64,000 nt of DNA, taken from contig NZ_SPQR01000007.1 of NCBI RefSeq assembly GCF_004766055.1, forward strand, positions 209,776 to 273,775, in the 5' to 3' direction. The notes under the pieces were generated by a model. The model was not told the DNA's origin, ran no database searches, and worked only from the letters and a program-made list of their open reading frames with translations. How positions within the stretch are numbered: position 1 is the stretch's first letter; each line of letters starts with the position of its first letter. Made by a program: the position numbers and the translations under genes. Below are positions 55,818 through 64,000 of the stretch, piece after piece. This DNA comes from Desulfosporosinus sp. Sb-LF. Its GTDB lineage: Bacteria > Bacillota > Desulfitobacteriia > Desulfitobacteriales > Desulfitobacteriaceae.

Positions 55818-56399
55818 ATGAAGAGGGCAATATTAGTATCAGAAAAAGCCCCGCTAAATCAGGATATTAAATCGATGTTGCCGCTAACAAATTATCAAGT
55901 CTTAGCTACGACGGATAATGGGATGGAAGCATTACGTCTCACCCACCGAATTGAGCCAGATTTAATAATAATGGGGTGGAATCTACGTGGCCTTAGTTCG
56001 TCCGAGGTTCTTCAAAATTTGATTGTTCAGCATCTATGCCCAGTTATAGTTGCACTTACTCAGGAAGAACATAACGTTTTATCAGAAGTCATAGAGGCTG
56101 ATGCTCATCATGTTATTCTGTATCCAATGCATGTACTTGAAATGGCGGTCGCTATACAGCTCGCGGAACATCGTTTTATACGTGAATCGGAAAACACAAA
56201 AAAAATCCAACGCTTAGAGGAAGAGCTTAAGACGCGTAGAATTATATTTCAAGCCATACTTTTCCTTATTCAACAGCATGGGTTCTCTGAACCAACTGCT
56301 TTTGCAGCTCTACGGAGCCAAGCAATGTCCACACGCAAATCCTTGAGAGCTGTTGCTCAAAACGTGCTCAAAGGTATATGGTTACCTAGTAGGGATTAA
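55818..56399 (+). CDS. ANTAR-domain regulator with degenerate receiver
   Basis: This 193-aa protein has an N-terminal pseudo-receiver and a C-terminal ANTAR domain (RRIIFQAILFLIQQHGFSEP, then FAALRSQAMSTRKSLRAVAQ). In the receiver the acceptor Asp is replaced by Gly (LIIMGWNLRG, G53), and the acid pocket reads SE rather than DD. ANTAR proteins bind RNA hairpins to stop termination. This one probably cannot be phosphorylated in the usual way and may respond to a ligand or partner. The RBS is weak. Confidence 0.82.
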   Translation: MKRAILVSEKAPLNQDIKSMLPLTNYQVLATTDNGMEALRLTHRIEPDLIIMGWNLRGLSSSEVLQNLIVQHLCPVIVALTQEEHNVLSEVIEADAHHVILYPMHVLEMAVAIQLAEHRFIRESENTKKIQRLEEELKTRRIIFQAILFLIQQHGFSEPTAFAALRSQAMSTRKSLRAVAQNVLKGIWLPSRD

Positions 56400-56425
56400 T
56401 TCAAAGAATGAAGGGGGCTTATTAA

Positions 56426-56848
56426 ATGAAAGTATCAGTTAAGAACATAAAAGGGATGCATTTTCAGGGAGAAGGAAGTTCGAAAGTCATCACTAATATT
56501 GATTCGAGCGTCACAGCTGGGGGCTCGGGGCATGGGACAAATCCTATGGAACTCCTGCTCATGTCAATTGCAGGTTGTAGTGGAATGGACGTTGTTTCGA
56601 TTCTTGGAAAAATGCAGATCAAAGTTCAGCGCTTCGAAATGACTGTAGAAGGTGAACGGGCCAGTGATCATCCACGTGTGTTTAATGACATCGAAGTAGT
56701 TTATAAATTTTGGGGTGAATCCCTTCCTGAAGAAAAACTCCACCGGGCTGTTCAGCTTTCGATGAGTAAATACTGTAGCGTTGCCAACATGATTGATAAA
56801 GTTGCTGACCTCACATACCGCATCGAAGTTAACCCTGTTATTGCATAG
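56426..56848 (+). CDS. OsmC family protein
   Basis: This 140-aa protein starts at an ATG after AAGGGGG. The OsmC/Ohr fold is shown by TAGGSGHGTNPMELLLMSIA with the first Cys in AGCSGMDV and the second in SKYCSVANM. This YhfA-like branch is often a thiol peroxidase, but substrates are poorly known. It lies 26 bases after the ANTAR gene and may be co-transcribed with it. Confidence 0.88.
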   Translation: MKVSVKNIKGMHFQGEGSSKVITNIDSSVTAGGSGHGTNPMELLLMSIAGCSGMDVVSILGKMQIKVQRFEMTVEGERASDHPRVFNDIEVVYKFWGESLPEEKLHRAVQLSMSKYCSVANMIDKVADLTYRIEVNPVIA

Positions 56849-56864
56849 CTTTTCAATCTAAAGA

Positions 56865-56905
56865 GAAGAGTCGTTATTTTTTTAAAATACGACTCTTCTT
56901 CATTT
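56865..56905 (+). terminator. terminator after osmC-like gene
   Basis: GAAGAGTCGT (56865-56874) pairs with ACGACTCTTC (56889-56898) with an AT-rich inner helix; a T-rich tail follows. Confidence 0.7.
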
Positions 56906-56914
56906 TGTGAAATT

Positions 56915-56963
56915 GTTCAATCAAGGTTGCCTATAAATACCTTATAGGCAACCTTGATTGAAC
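56915..56963. repeat. perfect 22-bp inverted repeat
   Basis: Arms 56915-56936 and 56942-56963 are perfect complements around the 5-base loop ATACC. The outer end is GTTCAATCAAGG and the inner end GCCTATAA. No U-run follows. A second dyad, GTTATAC-TTA-GTATAAC (56975-56991), lies 12 bases downstream. Both sit just before a small membrane-protein gene. Confidence 0.9.
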
Positions 56964-57027
56964 ATATATGTTTTGTTATACTTAGTATAACGTTTAATTA
57001 TTGAATTTTGTATATGAGGAGAATATA

Positions 57028-57303
57028 ATGATCTTACTTCAAATGATCTCAAGGAGTGTCTTTCTTATTTCTATCATTCTTTATCTTTATTACTTCTCGC
57101 GTCGTAAACAACATAATGTCGTAATTCACATGTGGCTTATTATTGTAATTGGTATGCTTGCAGGTTTAGTGAGTCAACTAATTGGCGTATATCTCGGAAG
57201 CTCTAGTTGGAGCTCCATACAAATGAGCTTTTATTTATATTTAGCTCTAATAATTTATTCTTTGTGGAAACTGACAATAGAGTTTAAAAAAAGACATTTC
57301 TAG
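57028..57303 (+). CDS. small membrane protein (91 aa, three helices)
   Basis: The start ATG 57028 lies 6 bases after GAGGAG; the TTG at 57001 is too far upstream. Hydrophobic helices lie near residues 2-24, 33-55 and 64-83, separated by a basic RRKQ loop and ending KKRHF. I do not recognise the family. The two strong dyads upstream suggest it is tightly regulated. Confidence 0.6.
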   Translation: MILLQMISRSVFLISIILYLYYFSRRKQHNVVIHMWLIIVIGMLAGLVSQLIGVYLGSSSWSSIQMSFYLYLALIIYSLWKLTIEFKKRHF

Positions 57304-57414
57304 GTTAAGGGTCGCATTTTTGAAATCTGCGGCTTATTTTTTGCCTTAAATCAGTATAGTTAAATTAGTCATAAAAAATCTGATGTTTAACAATAAAGAA
57401 GGAGAAGAAGTGGA

Positions 57415-58377
57415 ATGAAAAGAAAAAGTTCGATTAAAATAAAAATGATAATAAAATTTTTGGGATTTAATCTTATTCTCGCGGCAATACTTGCTCCTAT
57501 AATAATATTCTGGGGGCCCTTCCAGTCCCTTAAAGTCATGGCTGTTGGCTCGGTTTACACATCACGGCATCCTCAGGTCGTACAGGCCTTTTTGTCCCAA
57601 TCAGAAATAGATCGAATTATGAACATTAATACTTCGCAAGGGGTAAGCGGCAGTCAAGCGATCCAACGCAAAAAGGTTGACGATACGAGTGCAGGAATCA
57701 CGATCGAGGATATTCAAGGTCCAAGTTTCAAAGGCAAGGTGATGCTGATCAAAGACCCAAAACGTGTAAAATTGTCTGTCACCAAAGAAATTGGTGTTAC
57801 TGGAGAACGTGTCAGCGATCTAGTTAAGGATATGGGTGCCTTTGCTGGTATTAATGCCGGAGGGTTCTATGATCCGAATGGGAAGGGTAACGGGGCTTTC
57901 CCTGATGGGCTGACCGTACAAGGTGGAAAACTTGTGCATAATAATGTTGGAGATCAGACCGTAAATATTGTCGGGTTTAATGACCAGGGAAAATTGATCA
58001 TCGGTGATATGAAAGCAAGCCAATTGGAAGAAAAACACATACGCGAAGCCGTCACTTTCGGTCCTAATCTAATTGTTGAGGGCAGATCCGTAATTTCGGG
58101 AGATGGTGGATGGGGAATTGCCCCGCGGACTGGCATTGGACAAATGGCTGACGGAACAGTTATTTTTGTAGTCATTGACGGTCGTCAACCCACTTGGAGC
58201 ATCGGGGCAACTTTACGTGATCTTATGAATGTCTTTAATGATTATAACGCAGTAAATGCTGTCAATCTCGATGGCGGTTCTTCTTCAGAACTCGTCTATA
58301 ATGGCAAGGTTGTAAATCGACTTTGGGATATTTTTGGTGAACGCTATATCCCCACAGCTTTTGTGGTTACCCCATAA
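57415..58377 (+). CDS. phosphodiester glycosidase family (NAGPA-like) protein
   Basis: This 320-aa protein has one N-terminal membrane helix, so it is anchored outside. Catalytic-region motifs are INAGGFYDPNGKGNGAFPDG, APRTGIGQMADGTV and the signature VNLDGGSSSELVYNG near the C-terminus. The family cleaves N-acetylglucosamine phosphodiesters or acts in exopolysaccharide and wall turnover. The next gene encodes another secreted-type protein. Confidence 0.87.
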   Translation: MKRKSSIKIKMIIKFLGFNLILAAILAPIIIFWGPFQSLKVMAVGSVYTSRHPQVVQAFLSQSEIDRIMNINTSQGVSGSQAIQRKKVDDTSAGITIEDIQGPSFKGKVMLIKDPKRVKLSVTKEIGVTGERVSDLVKDMGAFAGINAGGFYDPNGKGNGAFPDGLTVQGGKLVHNNVGDQTVNIVGFNDQGKLIIGDMKASQLEEKHIREAVTFGPNLIVEGRSVISGDGGWGIAPRTGIGQMADGTVIFVVIDGRQPTWSIGATLRDLMNVFNDYNAVNAVNLDGGSSSELVYNGKVVNRLWDIFGERYIPTAFVVTP

Positions 58378-58447
58378 TTAGTTCTTTTTCCATTCTCCCG
58401 TGTGCTGTTAAGTCCCAGTTTGATATGTCAAAAAAGGAGAATTATGC

Positions 58448-59725
58448 ATGAAGAAGAAACTCCGTATTATCTTCGTCTGGACTTTAGTTTCACTTACCCT
58501 GCAATATGGGGCTTACTCCTATTTGAATAACCAAGTTCAAAAAGTTATGGCACCAGTAAATGCATCAGAAACCCCAATTACTGTTCAGCTTAAAGCAACG
58601 ATATCGGGTGTAGCCCTTACAAATATTCAAATTTCTTACGCCAAAGATTATTTGGCTTACACAGAAAATGGTACACTCAAAGTTTTTAACCTTAAAAAGG
58701 AAAAAGTTGTTTTTGAAAAAAAGTCGCCTTCAGTCAATGACAAAACATTAGGTGTTCTCACGTATCAATGGCTGCCCGATCGAGATACTTTAATCTATTT
58801 TTATGCTAAGAAAAACCCCAATCCAGTGACTACTGTTACAATTTACCCTTCTAAACCAACGGTGCAGACTCCCGTTCAAACTCCAGTACAGACGCCGACC
58901 TCGGTTGACCCGAAAACAGAAGATCCCAATCAAAAAATCGAGAAGGAAGTTCCCAAAAACGTACCCAAAGAGGCTCCCATTGAGCCCCGGGTAGAAAAAC
59001 GATATGGGAATCCTCAAATTACAGAATTGTATTCCCTTGAGCTCCCCAATAGTGATGAGGACACCGAGCCAGATGATCGTTTTAATCAAACAATTGAAAA
59101 ATTTCCAGCAGACGGTAAAATCGAAGAATTGGTAGTCTCAACCTCAACTAATCTGATGTATCTCACTGTAAAAAGCGGCTCAACCGAACTTCTCATGGAA
59201 ATCGATGTTATGAAAAACGTTCGCACACTTAGCAAATCTGGTGAGTCCATCGATAATATGGCCGCCTCGGATCGATACGGTACACTTTTAATTGACAGTA
59301 AGGTGGGGAGTACCCAACAAGTAGTTGCCTTGGACGGTGGAAAGCGAATCATTATTTCTAAGAACACTAATGATAGGATCTTGGGAATTAGAGCTGGGAG
59401 TGTCTATATAGGCGAGGTTAAAAACAATAAACTTGTTAAAATCAAAACTACGGAAGACCTCTCAAACTTGACAAGTAATCCATCCCTCAAAACCAAGTGG
59501 GAAGGTTCTATTCCTTTTGACGATAACGAACGAATGATAATAGGGGCTCAAGGACAAGTGGTTGTTTATGATCATCAAACTGCCTATATAGTCACTAATG
59601 GGAACTTGACAGAGGTCAAATTACACGGAGATGAGAATTATGTCTCGGTTGATGGGGCAGAGCTCATACAACTCACTAAGCAAGGAACATCCACTCTCGT
59701 GGAATTGCAGCCCCTTAAATCGTAA
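58448..59725 (+). CDS. secreted or membrane-anchored protein, unknown (425 aa)
   Basis: An N-terminal membrane helix (~5-22) is followed by a beta-rich region. Next comes a Pro/Thr-rich linker with three VQTP repeats (~137-153), then a charged PK/E-rich stretch. The long C-terminal region of short beta repeats (LELPNSDEDTEPDDR onward) resembles propeller-like sensor domains. I do not recognise a family. It starts 70 bases after the NAGPA-like gene and may be its operon partner. Confidence 0.65.
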   Translation: MKKKLRIIFVWTLVSLTLQYGAYSYLNNQVQKVMAPVNASETPITVQLKATISGVALTNIQISYAKDYLAYTENGTLKVFNLKKEKVVFEKKSPSVNDKTLGVLTYQWLPDRDTLIYFYAKKNPNPVTTVTIYPSKPTVQTPVQTPVQTPTSVDPKTEDPNQKIEKEVPKNVPKEAPIEPRVEKRYGNPQITELYSLELPNSDEDTEPDDRFNQTIEKFPADGKIEELVVSTSTNLMYLTVKSGSTELLMEIDVMKNVRTLSKSGESIDNMAASDRYGTLLIDSKVGSTQQVVALDGGKRIIISKNTNDRILGIRAGSVYIGEVKNNKLVKIKTTEDLSNLTSNPSLKTKWEGSIPFDDNERMIIGAQGQVVVYDHQTAYIVTNGNLTEVKLHGDENYVSVDGAELIQLTKQGTSTLVELQPLKS

Positions 59726-59785
59726 CGAAACCTCTTTGAATTCGTTTGTTAAAGTCTCAATTTATTCCAAATTGATAGTATTAAG

Positions 59786-59811
59786 AAAAGGAACGCACTT
59801 GCGTTCCTTTT
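59786..59811. terminator. bidirectional terminator
   Basis: AAAAGGAACGCA (59786-59797) pairs perfectly with TGCGTTCCTTTT (59800-59811). It lies between the plus-strand gene ending 59725 and the minus-strand UPF0182 gene ending 59898. Confidence 0.88.
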
Positions 59812-59897
59812 GTATGTCACAATGGAGAACATTCTAGCCCGATGGCACGGTTGAAATTTTAGTGCCAAGAGGCTCTTGAAATAGATTGCCTATCTTC

Positions 59898-62651
59898 TTA
59901 AGAAGATGGGCTTGGAGAACTCTTCAAGGCTTTTAGTTGGGTTTCCAGACTGTCCAGCAAGGTGCGCATTTGATTCATCTGATCAATTATTGAAGTTAAG
60001 TTCGTTGTATTTAAGGCTTTGGTTGGTGATTCAGCCGAAGGGGGTGAAACGGGAGTTGGGGCGCTTTGTCCAGGTGTAGTTGGTTGAGGCGTTCCTTCCC
60101 CAAAAAGTTGTGTTAAAGCTGAACCTAAATTATCGGACATTACCAAATGATCTTGATAGGCAAGCACAATTCGCTTCATTTCGGGGATACTACCTCCTTT
60201 ATCAGATTGCAGATAAATAGGTTCTACATAAAGGAAGTTTCCGCCGATCGGGAGAGCTAAGAGATTTCCACGAACTACGCTTGAGCCTTTTTGATCCCAC
60301 AAGGATAGCTGTTTTGAAATTTCTGGGTCTTGATCTATGCGAGATTCGATTTGCAGTGGACCGTCAATTTCTATGTTCTTAGGCAGTTTGTAAAGTAATA
60401 GCTCGCCATAATGTTCTCCATCCATTCGGGCTGCCATCCACGAAACCATGTTGTTCCGAGTATTTGACGCACTTGATGCGGGTGTAAAAGGAAGCATCAG
60501 CACGAATTCCGGCTTATCTTCACCAGGAATTTTCATAATAGTGTAATAGGGAGCTACGTTTTGGGGTTTTGCATCAAAGAGCTCTTTGGCGATATCCCAG
60601 GCATCTTCTTTATTGTAGAAAACTGATGAGTTTGTCATATGAAATGTTCTAAGCATATTGCTTTGAACGTTAAACAACGTTTCAGGGTAACGAAGATGGC
60701 TCTTTAAACTAGAGGGCATGCTCGCTAAGTCTTTAAACACGTCTGGGAAAATTTTACTATAAGTTTTTAAGACTGGATCCTTAGGATCGACGGAGTAAAA
60801 ATCGACTGTCCCATCATTCGCATCCACAATTACTTTAACTGAGTTTCTGATGTAGTTAAACCCTTGGTCAGAGAACTCATTGGAGTAAGGAAGAGCATTG
60901 GATGTTGTGTATGCATCAATAATCCATTTTAAACGGCCACTATCGATTACCATATAAGGGTCCGAATCATAGCTTAAGAAAGGCGCTAGCTTCTGAACCC
61001 GTTCTTTGATATTTCGGTACACAAGCATCTTACTATTTGAGGTCACTTCTTTGGCTAGGTAGAATCGAAACGTTCCGTGTCTGAGTGAAAGCATCAGCTT
61101 ATTAAGAGGAGTTAATTGTATTCCAGTCTTACCCTGGTAGGAGGTCTCTGCGTTAGTATCCCCTTGGGGGTAATCAAATTCTTTTACGGAGGTATCTGCT
61201 ACAACCCAGTCATTTGTTCGCTCGCCATAATAGATGCGAGGCTCAGCCATCTTGAATTCTGGAAACTCACTGGTAGGGGGAACGTCTTTGATAGCAAAGG
61301 AGGGAAGTCCCTCAGACGTAACAGCGTTAGCAAACGAAGCGGCTACTCCATACCCATGTGTATACTTGAAGCGCATGTTCACAAATGTTTGCGCTTTGGG
61401 ATCCAAATCGGGAGTTGAAATTTCACGTGGCCCCATCATGACCTGTCTATAGTCTCCATTGACCATATAACGATCAATATCGATGTCATTAAATTTGTAA
61501 TACAGACGAATTCCTTGTTTCTGAGTGTAGGTTTGCAGCATGGGGCGAGTATCGTTAAGCCGGATGTTGTTAAGTGTCCCTTGATCATCCTTTAAAGTAC
61601 TCAGTGTAATGGGTGTGTTACCTGGATAGCTTATCTCAGTAATACGGTCTAATCCATATCCAAATCTCGTCAAATCTAGCTCATGTTGGATATAAGGTTG
61701 CTCTTTGTTCAGCTCATTTGGAATGACGACAAACGATTGAAGAAACGCAGGTAAAATACCATATAGTACAATTCCTGTGGCAAATATACTAATAATCGGA
61801 ACTGTCAACAAGCGTGAATCTTTAAACCTCAATGAGATACAAGCCAAGATAAATCCGAAAACACTAATGACGATTAAAATTTTAAGCGCAGGAAGTGTAG
61901 CCGTTAAGTCAGTGTATCCGGCCCCAACAACATGTCCATGAGCAGAGTAAAGCAATTGGAAAATGTTGAGGTAATATCCAAACGCTTTTAATGCAAAGAG
62001 GATCCCAATCAATAATGCCAAGTGCCGACGAGCTCCTGCTCCCATTTCAACGGCACCACTTCGCCAAAGCTTACTTGAGTGAAACCGTATAACACCGGTA
62101 ACGACATAAAAAATTGCCGTAAACAAGGCGAGTAAGAACAAGGGACCAAAAAACGCATTGAATAAGGTCTTTAAGAAAGGCAACTTAAAGAAGTAAAATG
62201 ACAAATCCTTGCCGAAAATTGGATCAACTTGACCGAAAGATGATGCTTGAGTGAATGATAATACATCCAACCAGCCGGTGAACCCTGCTACAAAACTAAC
62301 ACCAAAACTCACTACAGCGGAAATAACAAGTAACCAAATCGTAACTCTACGCTGACTTAGGCTTAAAACCGGACGGTTCATATCTTGTACTAGACGCAAA
62401 CGTAGACGTAACCGTTCGTTAACGAAGGTTACAATGGAATGGCGAATTGAAAAGAGGGTCCCTGCAATAAATATAAAAAGAATGGTGCCATTTACCGCTT
62501 GAAAAAGCGATTTGCTTAGCAGTGGAGTCCAAAACAACTGAGTATATCCGAGATCTTTAAACCATAACCAATCTTCGAATAAGCCACTCGACGCAGTCAA
62601 TAACCCAATTAATAAGATTAGGCCAACAAAAAACTTAAAAAAACGGTGCAA
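59898..62651 (-). CDS. UPF0182 family membrane protein
   Basis: The TTG start lies 8 bases after GGGAGG. The 917-aa protein has seven membrane helices in the first ~330 residues and then a large outer domain. The start (FEDWLWFKDLGYTQLFWTPL) and later stretches (PFTPASSASNTRNNMVSWMA, LPIGGNFLYVEPIYL) are typical of UPF0182. The C-terminal ~60 residues are a Pro/Ser-rich tail with a short helix. Function is unknown; it is often single-copy in Clostridia and actinobacteria. Confidence 0.9.
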   Translation of the reverse strand: MHRFFKFFVGLILLIGLLTASSGLFEDWLWFKDLGYTQLFWTPLLSKSLFQAVNGTILFIFIAGTLFSIRHSIVTFVNERLRLRLRLVQDMNRPVLSLSQRRVTIWLLVISAVVSFGVSFVAGFTGWLDVLSFTQASSFGQVDPIFGKDLSFYFFKLPFLKTLFNAFFGPLFLLALFTAIFYVVTGVIRFHSSKLWRSGAVEMGAGARRHLALLIGILFALKAFGYYLNIFQLLYSAHGHVVGAGYTDLTATLPALKILIVISVFGFILACISLRFKDSRLLTVPIISIFATGIVLYGILPAFLQSFVVIPNELNKEQPYIQHELDLTRFGYGLDRITEISYPGNTPITLSTLKDDQGTLNNIRLNDTRPMLQTYTQKQGIRLYYKFNDIDIDRYMVNGDYRQVMMGPREISTPDLDPKAQTFVNMRFKYTHGYGVAASFANAVTSEGLPSFAIKDVPPTSEFPEFKMAEPRIYYGERTNDWVVADTSVKEFDYPQGDTNAETSYQGKTGIQLTPLNKLMLSLRHGTFRFYLAKEVTSNSKMLVYRNIKERVQKLAPFLSYDSDPYMVIDSGRLKWIIDAYTTSNALPYSNEFSDQGFNYIRNSVKVIVDANDGTVDFYSVDPKDPVLKTYSKIFPDVFKDLASMPSSLKSHLRYPETLFNVQSNMLRTFHMTNSSVFYNKEDAWDIAKELFDAKPQNVAPYYTIMKIPGEDKPEFVLMLPFTPASSASNTRNNMVSWMAARMDGEHYGELLLYKLPKNIEIDGPLQIESRIDQDPEISKQLSLWDQKGSSVVRGNLLALPIGGNFLYVEPIYLQSDKGGSIPEMKRIVLAYQDHLVMSDNLGSALTQLFGEGTPQPTTPGQSAPTPVSPPSAESPTKALNTTNLTSIIDQMNQMRTLLDSLETQLKALKSSPSPSS

Positions 62652-62880
62652 CTATGATTCCTCCCTTTTAACAACTAGCAACTGACTTAAGACTGAAGCC
62701 ATTATACCAGCTAAAAACTAGTATTATTATATTCTTCCCGGTTAAAGAAAATCCCTTCATTCATTAATACGGAATTTAAACCGAATTCTTTTTAAATATG
62801 GAGAAAATATGGTATACTATTTGCAAAATACCCTGAAGGGGTATCTTTCGTGCGGAAACATAATAGAGGAGTGGAAAGTT
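62652..62880. promoter_or_regulatory. divergent intergenic region
   Basis: This holds the upstream regions of the UPF0182 gene (minus) and trxB (plus). On the plus strand TATACT at 62813-62818 is a likely -10 box for trxB; its -35 box is poor. No hairpin is obvious. Confidence 0.4.
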
Positions 62881-63801
62881 ATGTATGACGTTGTTATTAT
62901 TGGTGCGGGTCCTGCGGGCCTAACAGCTGGTATATATGCTGCGCGGGGGGGGCTAAAAACCGTCATCGTGGAATTGGCAATGCCCGGAGGTCAGGCAGCT
63001 TCAACTGAAAAGATTGAAAACTATCCTGGATTCCCGGATGGGATCAACGGATATGAACTTATGAATTCATTTCATAAGCAAGCCTTGGCGTTTGGAGTTG
63101 AGTTTATTTTCGAAGAAGTTCAAAAACTTGACCTAAAAGAGACAGTTAAAAAGATCCATACAGACAGACAGGTATTAGATTCACGTGCTGTTATTATTAC
63201 CGCAGGTTCTAAACCTCGGTTATTGGGCGTACCTGGCGAGGATGTTTTCCGAGGCCGTGGCGTCTCTTATTGCGCAACATGTGACGGTGCTTTCTTTAAA
63301 GATAAGACGATTGTTGTTGTCGGAGGGGGAGAGGCTGCCATCGAAGAAGGTGCATACCTCACCAGATTTGCAAAAGAGGTTATTATTGCGCATCGGAGGA
63401 CGGGCTTTCGTGCTTCACAGATCACAATGAACCGGGCTAAAGACAACGCGAAAATTCGTTTTGAACTTAATGTTGTTATTGAGGAAATTCTTGGTTCTGA
63501 CTTTGTAGAAGGCGTGCGTATTCGTGATGTACTCAGTGGAGAAACACGAAAAATCCCAGCGGATGGTGTTTTCATATATGTTGGGACAGATCCTAATGAT
63601 CAATTTATCAATGGTGAAATTGAGACAGACGATCGTGGGTATATCTTTACAAATGATCTACTACAAACCAATATCGTAGGGGTATATGCCGCGGGAGACA
63701 TCCGAAACACTCCACTGCGCCAAGTAGCTACGGCAGTTGGAGATGGCGCATTAGCGGCCGTTGAGGTAGAAAAGTATCTTGCAGAAATAATAAAGATTTA
63801 A
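62881..63801 (+). CDS. trxB: thioredoxin reductase
   Basis: The start ATG 62881 follows GAGGAG by 8 bases; the frame is open upstream without an RBS. The 306-aa flavoenzyme has the FAD loop VVIIGAGPAGLTAGIYAARGG, the redox pair CATC (Cys131, Cys134), the NADPH loop VVGGGEAAIEEG and the closing YAAGDIRNTPLRQVATAVGD. It passes NADPH electrons to thioredoxin. The etfB gene starts 117 bases later. Confidence 0.95.
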   Translation: MYDVVIIGAGPAGLTAGIYAARGGLKTVIVELAMPGGQAASTEKIENYPGFPDGINGYELMNSFHKQALAFGVEFIFEEVQKLDLKETVKKIHTDRQVLDSRAVIITAGSKPRLLGVPGEDVFRGRGVSYCATCDGAFFKDKTIVVVGGGEAAIEEGAYLTRFAKEVIIAHRRTGFRASQITMNRAKDNAKIRFELNVVIEEILGSDFVEGVRIRDVLSGETRKIPADGVFIYVGTDPNDQFINGEIETDDRGYIFTNDLLQTNIVGVYAAGDIRNTPLRQVATAVGDGALAAVEVEKYLAEIIKI

Positions 63802-63918
63802 CTTCAGAAAGGAAATATAGACTTGATATTATATTTGCTTTATACTACGATGTACGAGTTAAATTTTATGGAGTATTTAGTCGAAAATTGAATATTATAA
63901 CATAAAGGAGGGATTTCA

Positions 63919-64000
63919 GTGCACTTCGTAGTCTGCCTAAAGCAAGTTCCGGACACTTCCGAAGTTCGAATCGATCCTGTTACGAATACCCTCATGCGGG
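63919..64000 (+). CDS. etfB: electron transfer flavoprotein beta subunit, 5' end
   Basis: The GTG start follows AAAGGAGGG. The frame reads MHFVVCLKQVPDTSEVRIDP and continues to the window edge (27 codons). The start MHFVVCLKQVPDT is the recognised EtfB N-terminus. The gene runs out of the window. EtfAB in anaerobes may serve acyl-CoA dehydrogenases or electron bifurcation; the pairing cannot be seen here. Confidence 0.85.
   Translation, partial: MHFVVCLKQVPDTSEVRIDPVTNTLMR

Overview
The window looks like chromosomal DNA of a spore-forming, strictly anaerobic, low-to-mid GC Firmicute of the Peptococcaceae, most like Desulfosporosinus or Desulfitobacterium. The reasons are a complete carbonyl branch of the Wood-Ljungdahl pathway, a monoderm-type Tad pilus locus, DegS/DegU, CtsR-like control of clpB, a sporulation-type (SigH-like) sigma factor, DnaD/DnaI primosome genes, many TTG/GTG starts behind strong AGGAGG sites, and T-box and FMN riboswitches. 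The genus is inferred from gene content, not proven.

Layout. 1-720: the 5' end of a zinc-ribbon protein on the minus strand, a small unknown protein and a long hairpin. 900-9125: a Tad/Flp pilus locus (flp, tadV, tadE, tadG, cpaB, cpaE, cpaF, tadB, tadC) followed by a DUF192 gene. 9120-15700: M18 aminopeptidase, GNAT, a promoter-driven 34-aa ORF, an iron-sulfur flavoprotein, DegV and a phosphoglucomutase. 15740-19700: a dnaJ-like/clpB stress operon behind a promoter overlapped by a CtsR-like operator. 19800-24780: an LpdD-like/UbiD pair, a DUF2007-like protein, DivIVA, two small coat-like proteins, and a SigH-like factor with a single-pass membrane partner. 24924-28930 (minus): ribD-ribE-ribBA-ribH under an FMN riboswitch. 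28980-33243: GNAT, a T-box leader ahead of an Old-Yellow-Enzyme-type oxidoreductase, a hidden 40-aa gene, tRNA-Pro(CGG), and a second DegV.

33564-44711 is the metabolic centre: cooC1, acsA (CO dehydrogenase), acsB (acetyl-CoA synthase), acsC, a corrinoid reductive activator, cooC2, acsD, acsE. AcsE moves the methyl group from methyl-tetrahydrofolate to the AcsCD corrinoid protein. The activator re-reduces cobalt that has become oxidised. AcsA makes or consumes CO, AcsB joins methyl, CO and CoA, and the two CooC-type ATPases mature the nickel centres.

44945-64000: an unknown protein with degS-degU, a beta-CASP MBL protein, an HD protein, dnaD-dnaI, a decayed IS21-type element, a PHP phosphatase, membrane proteins of unknown role, an ANTAR regulator with a degenerate receiver, OsmC, a phosphodiester-glycosidase-type protein, UPF0182, thioredoxin reductase and the start of etfB.

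No wholly new large system was evident. The best candidates for undescribed biology are the T-box-controlled oxidoreductase, the sigma factor/membrane protein pair, the hidden small genes, the Asp-less ANTAR regulator, and the long perfect dyads upstream of small membrane proteins. Starts were re-chosen from ribosome binding sites where the longest frame was clearly too long.
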